Below are positions 16,810 through 27,802 of a stretch of 64,000 nt of DNA, piece after piece (the stretch's first letter is position 1; every line of letters starts with the position of its first letter). Origin of the DNA: Alkalihalobacterium chitinilyticum (GTDB taxonomy: Bacteria; Bacillota; Bacilli; Bacillales; Bacillaceae_F); the NCBI RefSeq assembly GCF_029028005.1, contig NZ_JAOTPO010000003.1:399108-463107 (forward strand), given 5' to 3'. Below the pieces are notes generated by a model. That model saw only the letters and a list, made by a program, of their open reading frames with translations, was not told the origin of the DNA and searched no databases. Position numbers and translations under genes: made by a program.

Positions 16810-18426
16810 TTGAAAAAACTAACACCTGTTTTTACTATTTCACTGTTTATTGCAATTGCCTTCATTCTTTGGGGTGTCATTGCTCCGAACCATCTAGACG
16901 CAACTACTGCTGCTGTTCAAAGTTTTATAACTGAAAAATTTGGATGGTTTTATTTATTAGCCACAACAGGTTTTCTTATTTTTGCTATTTACCTTATTTT
17001 TAGTCCTTATGGTAGGATTCGCTTAGGAAAACCTGAGGACCGACCAGAATACAATTATGTAACTTGGTTTTCCTTTTTATTTACAGCAGGTATGGGGATT
17101 GGACTTGTCTTCTGGGGCGTCGCTGAACCAATGTATCACTTTTATTATCCGCCCAATCCAAACCTAGATTCCTATCAAGCAGCAAGTCAAGCGATGCGCT
17201 ATGCCTTCTTCCATTGGGGGTTACATCCGTGGGCCATTTATGCCATCGTGGCTTTAATTCTCGCTTATTTTCAGTTTAGAAAAGATGCACCCGGGGTAAT
17301 TAGTGCAGCTTTTAGACCCCTACTGGGTGATCGCGTTAATGGACCCATCGGAACAACGATAAACGTCATTGTTGTTTTTGCAACTATCTTTGGAGTCGCA
17401 ACATCACTCGGATTTGGAACTTTGCAAATTTCCGGGGGAGCTTCGCACATAATTCCTGGTGTAAACAATAATATATGGACACAATTAGTCATTATATTAA
17501 TTATCACCATCCTTTACATGCTATCTTCCCAAACCGGATTGAATAAAGGAATCCGTATCCTGAGTAAAGCGAATATATATTTAGCTATAGGATTAATGCT
17601 ATTTTTATTATTCTTAGGACCTACTACTTATATTATGGGGGTATTTACTCAGACATTAGGAAGTTACCTTCAAAATCTTGCTGGCATGAGTTTTAGAATT
17701 GATCCGTATAACCCTGAAACAAATTGGGTTCAAGGCTGGACAATCTTCTATTGGGCTTGGTGGATTGCATGGGCACCATTTGTTGGGACCTTTATTGCTC
17801 GTGTATCTAAAGGTCGTACAATTCGAGAATTTGTAGTTGGAGTTTTACTAGTTCCTACGATCTTTGGTGCTCTATGGTTTTCTGTATTTGGCGGAACTGC
17901 CATTTCACTTGATCTACATAGTGATATGGGAATTATGAACGTCATTGAAGACCAGGGAATGGAGCTTGCCTTATTTGCAGTATTAGACCAATTTCCATTA
18001 AGCATCATTATGTCGACAATTGCGATTTTATTAATCTGTTCTTTCTTTATTACGTCTGCAGATTCAGCTACATTCGTTCTTGGTATGCAGACGACAAATG
18101 GAAATTTAAATCCAGCAAACTCAGTTAAGTTTGTATGGGGATTAGTCCAGTCTGCAGCAGCAGCGATATTATTAACTTCGGGTGGTTTAGGAGCGTTGCA
18201 AACCGCCTCTATCATCGCCGCACTTCCTTTTGCCATTATCATGATCTTAATGATTATTTCATTAATGAAATCATTACGCCAAGAAAAACCGATACTCTAT
18301 CAAGATAAGTTGCGTATGAAGGATGAAAAATTAAGATTGCGTGAAGAAAAATTAAAGCTGAAAGAAGAAATTGTTGCACTTAAAAAGAAAGTAAACGAAC
18401 TAGATAAGAAAAAAAATCATGACTAA
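16810..18426 (+). CDS. BCCT-family betaine/carnitine/choline transporter (OpuD-like)
   Basis: 538 residues. TTG start at 16810, set by AAAGGAG (16794-16800); the ATG at 16802 stops after three codons. Twelve hydrophobic helices. The BCCT signatures are seen: FTAGMGIGLVFWGVAEPMYH in TM3 (Gly-rich sodium and substrate site) and WTIFYWAWWIAWAPFVGTFIARVSKGRTIREF in TM8. Such carriers import glycine betaine or related osmolytes with sodium. After the last helix lies a charged tail of about 45 residues with clear seven-residue periodicity. A good terminator follows. Substrate glycine betaine is the most likely; carnitine or choline remain possible. Confidence 0.9.
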   Translation: MKKLTPVFTISLFIAIAFILWGVIAPNHLDATTAAVQSFITEKFGWFYLLATTGFLIFAIYLIFSPYGRIRLGKPEDRPEYNYVTWFSFLFTAGMGIGLVFWGVAEPMYHFYYPPNPNLDSYQAASQAMRYAFFHWGLHPWAIYAIVALILAYFQFRKDAPGVISAAFRPLLGDRVNGPIGTTINVIVVFATIFGVATSLGFGTLQISGGASHIIPGVNNNIWTQLVIILIITILYMLSSQTGLNKGIRILSKANIYLAIGLMLFLLFLGPTTYIMGVFTQTLGSYLQNLAGMSFRIDPYNPETNWVQGWTIFYWAWWIAWAPFVGTFIARVSKGRTIREFVVGVLLVPTIFGALWFSVFGGTAISLDLHSDMGIMNVIEDQGMELALFAVLDQFPLSIIMSTIAILLICSFFITSADSATFVLGMQTTNGNLNPANSVKFVWGLVQSAAAAILLTSGGLGALQTASIIAALPFAIIMILMIISLMKSLRQEKPILYQDKLRMKDEKLRLREEKLKLKEEIVALKKKVNELDKKKNHD

Positions 18427-18452
18427 GACGGTTATTTATAACCGTCTTTTTA
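18425..18452 (+). terminator. Terminator of the BCCT gene
   Basis: AAGACGGTTAT/ATAACCGTCTT stem and T run. Confidence 0.95.
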
Positions 18453-18561
18453 TCATTACTTTTCTATTTCATTACATTTTTGTTACTTCACGTACAACCA
18501 TATAATGGCATGGTAAAATAATATCAATTAATTTATCCTTTATAGGAAGTGAGGTCAAAGG

Positions 18562-18972
18562 ATGAGACATCATTTATCTTACTTGCTCTTATCGACCTTT
18601 TTAATTACTACAGGGTGTTGGTCATCAGAAGCAACTACTAATCCACTAGCAACAGATAATACAGAATATATGACTGTACTGTTTTCAAATGAAGAATCAA
18701 TTTTGGAAGAAGCAAGTTTTTACGATGCTTTATTAGAGATGCAAAGATTATTTCCAGAGCACCACTTCCCGTTTCAAATTGTATACGCCAGCGAACGAAA
18801 CGTAATCCGCTATTTTAATGTAAGTACATACCCAACTTTAATGGTACTTAGCGGTGATGATGTTCATTTAGTAATTGAAGGAACACATTCTAAAGAGGAT
18901 ATTATCAATTTACTTACTACCACTTTAAAAATGAATGAGCCCGAATTGTCTTATCATCATATTAAACATTAA
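18562..18972 (+). CDS. Thioredoxin-fold lipoprotein without CxxC
   Basis: 136 residues, ATG 18562 after GAGGT. A short signal (LSYLLLSTFLITTGC) ends in a somewhat unusual lipobox (Thr at -3), so membrane anchoring at C19 is likely. The rest has a thioredoxin-like order: MTVLFSNEE, FPFQIVYASERNVIRYFNVSTYPTLMVLSGDD, then IEGTHSKEDIINLLTT. The cis-proline (YPT) is kept but no CxxC is present, so it cannot do dithiol chemistry. It has its own terminator and converges on pdhD. Role unknown; fold call is an inference. Confidence 0.65.
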   Translation: MRHHLSYLLLSTFLITTGCWSSEATTNPLATDNTEYMTVLFSNEESILEEASFYDALLEMQRLFPEHHFPFQIVYASERNVIRYFNVSTYPTLMVLSGDDVHLVIEGTHSKEDIINLLTTTLKMNEPELSYHHIKH

Positions 18973-18992
18973 TTCAATTAGCTTAATAATAC

Positions 18993-19026
18993 AAAGAGGC
19001 TGACTTCAAGTCAGCCTCTTCTTTTT
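18993..19026 (+). terminator. Terminator between the lipoprotein gene and pdhD
   Basis: AAGAGGCTGACTT/AAGTCAGCCTCTT perfect stem, then CTTTTT. Confidence 0.95.
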
Positions 19027-19050
19027 ATAATCAGGGGAGAGAAATTCGAA

Positions 19051-20460
19051 CTATTTTACAATATGAATTGGCATACCAATAGCAACCTCAGCAGTCTCCA
19101 TCGTAATCTCACCTAATGATGGATGTGCGTGAATGGTTAATGCAATATCTTCAGCTGTCATACCTGCTTCAATGGCAACGCATGCTTCTGAAATCATGTC
19201 TGACGCGTTCGTTCCAGCAATTTGTACACCTAGGACCAAACCATCTTCTTTACGTGTTACCATTTTCATGAAGCCTTCTGTTTCATCCATTGATAGTGCG
19301 CGACCATTAGCTGCAAATGGGAATTTAGATACAACTACATCGTATCCTTCCTCTTTTGCCTCTTTCTCATTTAAACCGACAGTTGCAAGTTCCGGACCTG
19401 AGAAAACAACCGCAGGAATAGCTAAATAATCTACTTCAGCAGGGTGGCCTGCAATAGCTTCAGCAGCCACTTTCGCTTCATAGGATGCTTTATGAGCAAG
19501 CATTGGTCCAGGAACAATATCACCGATTGCATAGATCCCTTCAACAGATGTTCTGCACTGTTTATCTACTTTAATAAATCCACGCTCATCAAGTTCAACA
19601 CCGATTTGTTCTAGACCAATTTCCTCCGTGTTAGGACGACGACCAACTGTTACTAAAACGTAATCCGCCTCAAACGTTTTCGTCTCACCTTTCACTTCAG
19701 CTGTCACTGTAACTCCATTTTCAGTCTCTTCTACACCTTGCGCTAATGCTTCTGTGTAGAATTCTACACCGTTCTTTTTCATACGTTTCGTTACAAGTTG
19801 ACTCATTTGTTTTTCGAAGCCCGGTAGAATTTGCTTTCCACCTTCTAGTACAACAACTTCTGATCCAAGATTAGAATATGCTGCGCCTAGCTCTATACCA
19901 ATGTAACCTCCACCGATAACAATTAACTTCTTAGGAAGTTCTGTTAAGTTAAGCGCCCCAGTTGAACTTAAGATCCGCTTACTGAATTTGAAAGCAGGAA
20001 TTTCTATTGGACGAGATCCTGTTGCAATAATACAATTTTTAAATTTATAGGTTTGAGCTTGTTTATCATCCATAATACGTACCGAATCTTTATCAGCGAA
20101 ATATGCTTCACCTTTAACAATCTCAACTTTATTTCCTTTTATTAGCCCTTCAACGCCACCAGTTAATTTATTTACAACCGATGACTTCCATTCTTGCATT
20201 TTTGTAAAGTCTAAATTCACTTTATCAACTGTAATCCCCATATTTTCTGATGAGTTAGCATCATGAAAACGGTGACCTGCTTGAATTAAAGCTTTTGAAG
20301 GAATACAACCGACGTTTAAACAAACCCCACCGAGGTTGCCCTTTTCAACGATTGTTACTTTTTGTCCTAGTTGTGCAGCACGAATAGCTGCTACATAACC
20401 GCCAGGGCCTGAACCAATGACGAGAGTATCTACTTCTGTTGCGAAATCTCCAACTACCAT
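19051..20460 (-). CDS. pdhD: Dihydrolipoyl dehydrogenase (E3) of pyruvate dehydrogenase
   Basis: 469 residues. FAD-binding [17 protein letters not shown] at the N-terminus, redox-active disulfide [16 protein letters not shown] motif [19 protein letters not shown], second FAD motif [16 protein letters not shown] and the C-terminal catalytic HAHPSLGE (His-Glu pair). It reoxidises the lipoyl groups of PdhC with NAD+. ATG at 20460 is 4 bp after the pdhC stop and uses GGAGGG that overlaps the pdhC end. Last gene of the pdh cluster. Confidence 0.98.
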   Translation of the reverse strand: MVVGDFATEVDTLVIGSGPGGYVAAIRAAQLGQKVTIVEKGNLGGVCLNVGCIPSKALIQAGHRFHDANSSENMGITVDKVNLDFTKMQEWKSSVVNKLTGGVEGLIKGNKVEIVKGEAYFADKDSVRIMDDKQAQTYKFKNCIIATGSRPIEIPAFKFSKRILSSTGALNLTELPKKLIVIGGGYIGIELGAAYSNLGSEVVVLEGGKQILPGFEKQMSQLVTKRMKKNGVEFYTEALAQGVEETENGVTVTAEVKGETKTFEADYVLVTVGRRPNTEEIGLEQIGVELDERGFIKVDKQCRTSVEGIYAIGDIVPGPMLAHKASYEAKVAAEAIAGHPAEVDYLAIPAVVFSGPELATVGLNEKEAKEEGYDVVVSKFPFAANGRALSMDETEGFMKMVTRKEDGLVLGVQIAGTNASDMISEACVAIEAGMTAEDIALTIHAHPSLGEITMETAEVAIGMPIHIVK

Positions 20461-20464
20461 TTGT

Positions 20465-21769
20465 TTATCCCTCCATTAATAACAATTGTGGGTCGTTTAA
20501 TAAACGTTTTACATGATTTAAGGCATTTTGTGCTGTTACTCCATCAATTAAACGATGGTCATAACTTATTGATAAGTTTAGTACTGGAGCAGCTACAATT
20601 TCGCCGTTTTTAACAACAGCTTTTTCTTCAATACGTCCAATTCCTAAGATCGCAACTTCCGGATGGTTAATAACCGGTGTAAACCATGCACCACGTGCTG
20701 AACCTAAGTTTGAAATTGTGCATGTTCCACCTTTCATTTCATTCGGACTTAACTTTCCGTCACGAGCTTTTACAGCTAATTCACTAATTTCTGCTGCAAT
20801 TGTATAGATCGATTTGCGATCAGCATCTTTAACTACAGGTACAACTAAGCCTTGCTCTGTATCAGCTGCAATCCCGATATTAAAGTAGTTTTTATAAACA
20901 ATCTCTTCATTTACATCATCAATTGATGCATTTAAAGCAGGATATTTACGTAAAGCGGCAGTTAAAGCCTTAACTACATAAGGTAAGTATGTTAATTTAA
21001 CACCTTGCTCAGCAGCAGATTCTTTATACTGTTTACGGTGTGCAACCAATGCAGTAACATCAATTTCATCCATATGCGTTACATGTGGTGCAGTATGCTT
21101 AGAATTAACCATTGCTTTTGCAATCGCCTTACGAATTCCTTTAAGCGGAACTCTTTCTTCATTAGCACCTTCTGGAATAGCAACAGGCGTTGTTTTTGGT
21201 GTTTGCGGAGCTTTTGCTGCTTCTTGAGCAGTTTCTTCTACTTGGTCTGTAGCAGCAGTTGTTTGTGTTTGTCCACCTGCTAAATAACGGTCAATATCTT
21301 CTCTTACGATACGCCCATTAGTTCCTGTTCCTTGAACAGCACGAATATTAACTCCTTTTTCACGTGCATATTTTCGTACAGACGGCATAGCAACGACACG
21401 ACGGTTTTCATCCACTTCCGTTTCCGTAGCAACAGGTGCAGCCTCTTTCGTTTCTTCAGCTTTTACTTCTTCTTTTGCAGGTGCAGGAGCTTCCTCTTCA
21501 TGATCACCGTGCGCTGATTGAGGAGCTTCACCATCAAAATCAATCGTTACTAGAACATCACCTACAACAGCAACTGTTCCTTCACTTACTTTAAGATCTA
21601 AGATTTTACCTTCAACTGGTGATGGGATTTCTACAACAGCTTTATCGTTTTGTACTTCAAGTAAAATATCATCTTCTTTTACTTCGTCACCTGGTTTAAC
21701 AAACCATTTAACGATTTCACCTTCATGGATACCTTCACCGATATCAGGAAGTTTGAATTCAAATGCCAC
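20465..21769 (-). CDS. pdhC: Dihydrolipoyllysine acetyltransferase (E2) of pyruvate dehydrogenase
   Basis: 434 residues with a single N-terminal lipoyl domain (lipoyl lysine K43 in VQNDKAVVE), an Ala/Pro/Glu-rich linker, the peripheral-subunit binding domain ([14 protein letters not shown], about 128-165), a second linker and the acyltransferase core ending in [10 protein letters not shown] with the catalytic His and Asp. GTG start at 21769 with AAAGGAGG upstream. E2 forms the core of the complex. About 160 bp separate it from pdhB, holding a terminator, a dyad and a possible promoter, so its level may differ from PdhAB. Confidence 0.97.
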   Translation of the reverse strand: MAFEFKLPDIGEGIHEGEIVKWFVKPGDEVKEDDILLEVQNDKAVVEIPSPVEGKILDLKVSEGTVAVVGDVLVTIDFDGEAPQSAHGDHEEEAPAPAKEEVKAEETKEAAPVATETEVDENRRVVAMPSVRKYAREKGVNIRAVQGTGTNGRIVREDIDRYLAGGQTQTTAATDQVEETAQEAAKAPQTPKTTPVAIPEGANEERVPLKGIRKAIAKAMVNSKHTAPHVTHMDEIDVTALVAHRKQYKESAAEQGVKLTYLPYVVKALTAALRKYPALNASIDDVNEEIVYKNYFNIGIAADTEQGLVVPVVKDADRKSIYTIAAEISELAVKARDGKLSPNEMKGGTCTISNLGSARGAWFTPVINHPEVAILGIGRIEEKAVVKNGEIVAAPVLNLSISYDHRLIDGVTAQNALNHVKRLLNDPQLLLMEG

Positions 21770-21817
21770 GAAAAGCGCCTCCTTTTTGTCCGTTAATTTT
21801 TGTCATTATTTACAGTC

Positions 21818-21872
21818 TTTATGCCAAATAAAATTAGACGGGTTCAATATTTGACCTAATATTTAGGTTGAA
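21818..21872 (-). promoter_or_regulatory. Possible internal pdhC promoter with adjacent dyad
   Basis: Minus strand TTGAAC (21842-21847), 18-bp spacer, CATAAA (21818-21823). Directly upstream is the inverted repeat ACCTAA-n3-TTAGGT (about 21853-21867), which could be an operator. B. subtilis also has an internal start before pdhC (recalled). Confidence 0.45.
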
Positions 21873-21878
21873 ATTCGT

Positions 21879-21921
21879 GAAAAAAGACTGAAAAAGAAAC
21901 CTGTAAGACTTCTTTTTCAGT
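21879..21921 (-). terminator. Terminator/attenuator between pdhB and pdhC
   Basis: ACTGAAAAAGAA/TTCTTTTTCAGT 12-bp perfect stem, 11-nt loop, U run on the minus strand. The stem is A/U rich, so only partial termination is likely. Confidence 0.75.
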
Positions 21922-21929
21922 ACTACTAA

Positions 21930-22907
21930 TTAAAAGTTAACGACTTGCTTCGCTTTCTCAACGATATCTTTATAGTCCGGAAGCCATACATCTTCAGCGG
22001 CAGCAAACGGGTACACTGTATCCGGAGCGGTTACACGTAATACTGGTGCCTCCAAATGAAGGATTGCACGTTCAGTAATTTCAGCCATAACATTTGCAGC
22101 AACTCCAGCTTGTTTTTGAGCTTCTTGTACAACGATCGCACGATTTGTTTTTTCAATAGAAGCAATGATTGTATCAATATCTAGCGGACTCACCGTACGA
22201 AGGTCAATAATTTCCGCATCGATACCTTCTTTTTCGAGTTCTTCTGCAGCTTTTAGTGAAGAGTGAACCATCGCACCATATGTAATGATAGAAATGTCTT
22301 TACCTTCACGTTTAACGTCAGCTTTACCAAGTGGAATTGTATACTCTTCCTCAGGCACTTCTCCACGGAAAGAACGATATAATTTCATATGTTCCAAGAA
22401 GATAACAGGGTCGTTATCACGAATTGCAGAAATTAATAAACCCTTTGCATCATAAGGAGTTGAAGGATAAACGACTTTAAGACCTGGCGTTTGAGCGACT
22501 AATCCCTCTAAGTTATCTGCATGTAATTCTGGAGTTTTTACCCCGCCACCTAATGGTGAACGAACGGTAATTGGTGAATGATACTTTCCACCAGAACGGT
22601 AACGCATACGTGCCATTTGAGCTGCTACTGAGTCAAACACCTCAAATACGAAACCGAAAAATTGAATTTCCATTACAGGGCGGAAACCAGTTAAACCTAA
22701 ACCAATTGCTAATCCACCGATTCCAGATTCAGCTAATGGAGTATCGAATACGCGCTCTTCACCGAACTCAGCTTGTAAGCCGTCAGTAGCACGGAATACT
22801 CCACCGTTTTTTCCGACGTCTTCTCCAAATACGAGAACATTCTCATCTCTTTTCAGCTCATTACGCATTGCATCGGTAATGGCTTGAATCATCGTCATTT
22901 GCGCCAT
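21930..22907 (-). CDS. pdhB: Pyruvate dehydrogenase E1 component, beta subunit
   Basis: 325 residues. Transketolase-type beta subunit: [46 protein letters not shown] and the C-terminal domain [19 protein letters not shown]. With PdhA it makes the thiamin-pyrophosphate-dependent E1 that decarboxylates pyruvate. ATG at 22907, 3 bp after the pdhA stop, with AAAGGAG inside the end of pdhA, so the two are translationally linked. Confidence 0.98.
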   Translation of the reverse strand: MAQMTMIQAITDAMRNELKRDENVLVFGEDVGKNGGVFRATDGLQAEFGEERVFDTPLAESGIGGLAIGLGLTGFRPVMEIQFFGFVFEVFDSVAAQMARMRYRSGGKYHSPITVRSPLGGGVKTPELHADNLEGLVAQTPGLKVVYPSTPYDAKGLLISAIRDNDPVIFLEHMKLYRSFRGEVPEEEYTIPLGKADVKREGKDISIITYGAMVHSSLKAAEELEKEGIDAEIIDLRTVSPLDIDTIIASIEKTNRAIVVQEAQKQAGVAANVMAEITERAILHLEAPVLRVTAPDTVYPFAAAEDVWLPDYKDIVEKAKQVVNF

Positions 22908-22910
22908 GGA

Positions 22911-24586
<1,676 letters not shown>

Positions 24587-25243
24587 TTAATCTACAAACG
24601 TAATATCTAATTCAGCCAGCGTATAAAATTCTTTTTTCTCTTCATTGTAAGCTTCCGTGTATTCGTTAAATACATCCTTAGCTTCCATTACTCTTTCATA
24701 CGCTTCATTGATTTCATCGATTTTTTCTTGTAATTCATCAATGGTTAAGTCTTCTTGTTGTAACATGGTATATAATTCTTCGTCTAGACTAAGCGCCATG
24801 TCATATTCATCGTATAGTACTTGATAGCTCTCAAATCTATTGGTCATCGTTTCTTTTAATTGGAGAGCGAAATTTTTAAGTTCTTCGTCTTTCAATTCTT
24901 CAATTTCAGCTTCAATTTTTAAAAATTCTTCATAGCCTGCTTCAATACTCATTTTTTCTTTATCCATTAACTGCTTTCTCTCTTGTACAATCGCAATAGC
25001 CTGTTGTGAAAGGTCTACAATTTCTTCGTATTCAGACATACCTAATTTAATAATCTGTTCATACAGTTCGTGCTCTTTCTTTTCAGCTATTATAAGCGGT
25101 TCTTGTTGTTGTTCAAAAACCTCCTCTAGTACAACCGCCTTTTCCATATGGGTGTACATATTTTCTGCTGGATTGTTTCCACAGGCAGCGAGGAACATCA
25201 CCATTGTTATACTTAAAATCAAACCAAAATGTTTCAGTTTCAA
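24587..25243 (-). CDS. ykyA: YkyA-type cell-wall-binding lipoprotein
   Basis: 218 residues. TTG start at 25243 with GGAGG upstream. Signal MKLKHFGLILSITMVMFLAAC gives a lipobox cysteine at 21. The mature part is almost entirely acidic and helical, with long coiled-coil stretches (IEAEIEELKDEELKNFALQLKE; TIDELQEKIDEINEAYERVM). This matches the putative cell-wall-binding lipoprotein family, and the gene lies just upstream of pdhA as in B. subtilis. It is anchored on the outer face of the membrane; partner and function are unknown. Confidence 0.85.
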   Translation of the reverse strand: MKLKHFGLILSITMVMFLAACGNNPAENMYTHMEKAVVLEEVFEQQQEPLIIAEKKEHELYEQIIKLGMSEYEEIVDLSQQAIAIVQERKQLMDKEKMSIEAGYEEFLKIEAEIEELKDEELKNFALQLKETMTNRFESYQVLYDEYDMALSLDEELYTMLQQEDLTIDELQEKIDEINEAYERVMEAKDVFNEYTEAYNEEKKEFYTLAELDITFVD

Positions 25244-25451
25244 ACTGAAAACCTCCTATCTCCAAAATCCCAATAATACATATTCATTAATAAAAACACT
25301 ATACGAAAACACACCAGTTGACAATATTTATTTCAACGCGCTTGTACTTTTATAGGTAGTATATTGAGTTTAAAGAAATATAGTACTTTAAACTACATGA
25401 AAAATTTATGTTCTTTAAAAATTTCCAATTGAAAATTGGGTATATGACCAA

Positions 25452-25479
25452 ACACGATTATATTTCCCTGCATAGGTTA
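25452..25479 (+). promoter_or_regulatory. Sigma-K-type promoter of the YjcZ-like gene
   Basis: AC (25452-25453), 17-bp spacer, CATAGGTTA (25471-25479), a full match to AC-N17-CATANNNTA. A ribosome binding site AAAGGAGGT follows 34 bp later. Confidence 0.7.
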
Positions 25480-25527
25480 TTAGTGAGTCGCAAGAAAGCG
25501 ATGCATTTTCAAAAGGAGGTCATATAA

Positions 25528-25695
25528 ATGTACGGACACGGATACGGATGCTATGATCCTTGTGGATATGGTTACGGACCACAAGTTGCAGGTGTTGCAC
25601 ACACACCTGGTTACGGACGCGGAAGAGGCTTCGCTTTAATTGTTGTTCTCTTCATTCTATTAATTATTGTTGGTGCGTCTAAATACGGCTGCTAA
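25528..25695 (+). CDS. YjcZ-family sporulation peptide
   Basis: 55 residues, ATG 25528 after AAAAGGAGGT. The N-terminal 30 residues are rich in Gly and Tyr ([15 protein letters not shown]), then [20 protein letters not shown], the hydrophobic segment that defines the YjcZ family, and a short KYGC end. Such peptides are found in spores of Bacillus species. The sigma-K-type promoter upstream places expression late in the mother cell. Function in the coat is not known. Confidence 0.85.
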   Translation: MYGHGYGCYDPCGYGYGPQVAGVAHTPGYGRGRGFALIVVLFILLIIVGASKYGC

Positions 25696-25704
25696 TATTT
25701 TATA

Positions 25705-25738
25705 AAAAAAACGGAGGTCAAAAAGACTTCCGTTTTTT
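25705..25738 (+). terminator. Terminator of the YjcZ-like gene
   Basis: AACGGAGGTC/GACTTCCGTT stem (one G-U pair), then six Ts. Confidence 0.9.
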
Positions 25739-25830
25739 CCATTTTACCTTTTTGGTATACTATAATTACGAAATAATATATGTTTATTAAGATACATATG
25801 TAAATGTAGATAAAGGGGTTGTAAGAAGAA

Positions 25831-26376
25831 ATGATCACAATGAAAGATGTTATTCGAGAAGGGCACCCTGTTTTAAGACAAATTGCAAAAGATGTTCCGC
25901 TTCCACCATCAAAAGAAGACAGAGAAACTTTAGAAGGAATGCTTCAATTTGTTATTAATAGTCAAGACCCTGAAATAGCAGAACGTTATAATTTAAGGCC
26001 CGGAATCGGTATTGCTGCACCGCAAATTGGAATTAGTAAACGAATGATTGCTGTTCATGTATATGACGAAAATGAGGAATTAATAAGCTGCGGGATGTTT
26101 AATCCGAAGATTATCAGCCACTCCGTTGAACTAAATCACTTAGAGAATGGTGAGGGTTGTCTTTCTGTTGATCGAGACGTTCCTGGACTCGTCCCACGAT
26201 ACTCTAGGATAACGGTAAAAGGAACTACACTTGAGGGCGAAGAAGTTTCAATGCGTTTGAAAGGACTAGTTTCCATTGTGTTCCAACATGAAATAGATCA
26301 CTTAAATGGAATTATGTTCTACGACCGTATAGAAGGTTACCAAGATAAATTTACCAAACCACTTCCTAAGCTATAA
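25831..26376 (+). CDS. def: Peptide deformylase
   Basis: 181 residues. The three deformylase motifs are GIGIAAPQIG (58-67), GEGCLS (107-112, metal-binding Cys) and QHEIDHLNG (152-160, HExxH). The long insertion between motifs makes it the Gram-positive type 2 class, like B. subtilis DefB (YkrB). It removes the formyl group from nascent proteins. Position between ykyA and ykrA matches B. subtilis. ATG 25831 is used; a second ATG three codons on is equally possible. Confidence 0.96.
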   Translation: MITMKDVIREGHPVLRQIAKDVPLPPSKEDRETLEGMLQFVINSQDPEIAERYNLRPGIGIAAPQIGISKRMIAVHVYDENEELISCGMFNPKIISHSVELNHLENGEGCLSVDRDVPGLVPRYSRITVKGTTLEGEEVSMRLKGLVSIVFQHEIDHLNGIMFYDRIEGYQDKFTKPLPKL

Positions 26377-26379
26377 CAC

Positions 26380-26415
26380 AAAGACGTGACTACAAATCGT
26401 GTGTCACGTCTTTTC
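26380..26415 (+). terminator. Terminator of def
   Basis: AAGACGTGAC/GTCACGTCTT perfect stem, 12-nt loop, T run. Confidence 0.9.
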
Positions 26416-26424
26416 TTATCGCAT

Positions 26425-27213
26425 TTATCTCAACAGTCCAACCTTTTTCAGGCCGACTAAAATCCCGTCATCGTCTACATGGTTCGTTACTATATTTGCG
26501 ACATCTTTCACCTCTTCGTGACCATTCCCCATCGCTACACCCGTACCTACATAAGACAACATCTCTTTATCATTTAAACCATCACCAAAAGCATAGGCGT
26601 TTTCAACAGGGATATCCATCTGCTTTAAAAGGATTTCAATTCCTTTTGCTTTGGAACCTCCATTGGGTAAGACATCAATAGAATAACGGTGCCACCTGAC
26701 ATAATCAAAGTGATCATGTCCATGCATGTACATCTCTTCATGATGATCTTCACAGAAAATCAACGCTTGATATACTTCTTGTGAATGGTAAAAGCCTGGA
26801 TTGTAGTCAGGTAAATGAAGCTTTAAGCTGCTAATACATTCATGAATATAAGGGTGCTCTTTATAATTAGAATAGTGATTATTATCGTCTAAGAAGATCA
26901 TTGGATGTTCATTTGCCAAGGCGTCCTTCTCTAGTACTTTAAGTTTGTCTGTTTCTAACGGTGATTTAAAAATAACATCATTGTTAAAAATCACATAGGA
27001 ACCGTTGAAGCTGATATATGTATCAATTCCTAATTCATCCCGCAACCCTTTGTACATAAAAGGCGCCCTCCCAGTCGCAATAGCAACATGAACTCCATTT
27101 CGTTTCAACTCATTAATCGCAGCTACTGTTGAACCAGGTATCATTTTGTTATGGTCATATAATGTTCCGTCAATGTCAAAAAAAACAATTTTCTCTTCTC
27201 TTCCCTTCATCAT
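26425..27213 (-). CDS. ykrA: Cof-type HAD hydrolase YkrA
   Basis: 262 residues. HAD motif I FFDIDGTLYD, motif II region VHVAIATGRAP, a class IIB cap in the middle (FDYVRWHRYSIDVLPNGGSKAKGIEIL, with the motif III lysine) and motif IV AFGDGLNDKEML. It is a Mg-dependent phosphatase of sugar or cofactor phosphates; the substrate is unknown. ATG 27213 after AAGGAG. Order rpoY-ykrA-def agrees with B. subtilis. Confidence 0.9.
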   Translation of the reverse strand: MMKGREEKIVFFDIDGTLYDHNKMIPGSTVAAINELKRNGVHVAIATGRAPFMYKGLRDELGIDTYISFNGSYVIFNNDVIFKSPLETDKLKVLEKDALANEHPMIFLDDNNHYSNYKEHPYIHECISSLKLHLPDYNPGFYHSQEVYQALIFCEDHHEEMYMHGHDHFDYVRWHRYSIDVLPNGGSKAKGIEILLKQMDIPVENAYAFGDGLNDKEMLSYVGTGVAMGNGHEEVKDVANIVTNHVDDDGILVGLKKVGLLR

Positions 27214-27546
27214 TGAACATAGCTCCTTCTCTAATTTATATTATTTACTTTTTTATAATTAAAACCTATTGTTGCTATTGTACCGTTAGCTAAGCAATAC
27301 TTCGTTCTAATCACACTTTGGCCTAAAGCTTCAAAAAAGAACCAAAACAAAGATGGGCTTAATTTTTAAACAAAATAAAAATTCAAAACTTACTCTTTTA
27401 AGTATGAAGGATTTCAAACTGAGTTTAAAGGAAAAATATTAATAGCCATTTATTACCTTGTAGTTTTTTTATAAATTTCCACATACTAAGACAAACAAAA
27501 TGTTAGGACCGTATATTTTATCACTTCCTAAAAGGAGGCGGATGAC
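27214..27546. other. Intergenic region before the 27-codon peptide
   Basis: AT-rich. Contains the exact sigma-G-type -10 word CATACTA (27482-27488); the hexamer at the expected -35 distance (TGTAGT, 27459-27464) is only a partial match. Otherwise nothing recognisable. Confidence 0.35.
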
Positions 27547-27630
27547 ATGCTAAAAAAATTGAAACGAAAATTGGTCAAGCACTGTCGAGGAATACTTCCC
27601 AAAAAAAGACTTGCGCAAAGCCCACATTAA
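27547..27630 (+). CDS. Small basic peptide, 27 residues, unknown
   Basis: ATG 27547 lies 8 nt after AAAGGAGG and the frame ends at TAA 27628-27630, followed at once by a hairpin with a T run. The peptide begins MLKKLKRKLVKHCRGILPKK and ends RLAQSPH: about ten Lys/Arg, one Cys, no acidic residue. I do not recognise it; it does not resemble the SspM/SspL-type spore proteins I know. The near-ideal translation start and its own terminator argue for a real gene; the sigma-G-like -10 word upstream hints at the forespore. Confidence 0.55.
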   Translation: MLKKLKRKLVKHCRGILPKKRLAQSPH

Positions 27631-27644
27631 AACGTATAACTAAC

Positions 27645-27678
27645 AAAGGGAAGATTTTCAAAAAAGCTTCCCCTTTTT
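27645..27678 (+). terminator. Terminator of the 27-residue peptide gene
   Basis: GGGAAG/CTTCCC stem with A-rich loop and five Ts. Confidence 0.8.
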
Positions 27679-27802
27679 ACATAAAAAATGAATATTATTG
27701 AAATAAATTGGCAAAGAAGAATAAATGCATGAAAATCTAACCAATTTAATTTATAATATGATAATAAATAAAAGGTTCAACACTTATTAAAGGAGAGGTA
27801 TT

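Noticed and set aside
21005..21283. Cys/Phe-rich plus-strand frame inside pdhC
   Set aside because: Shadow of the low-complexity linker of pdhC in another frame.
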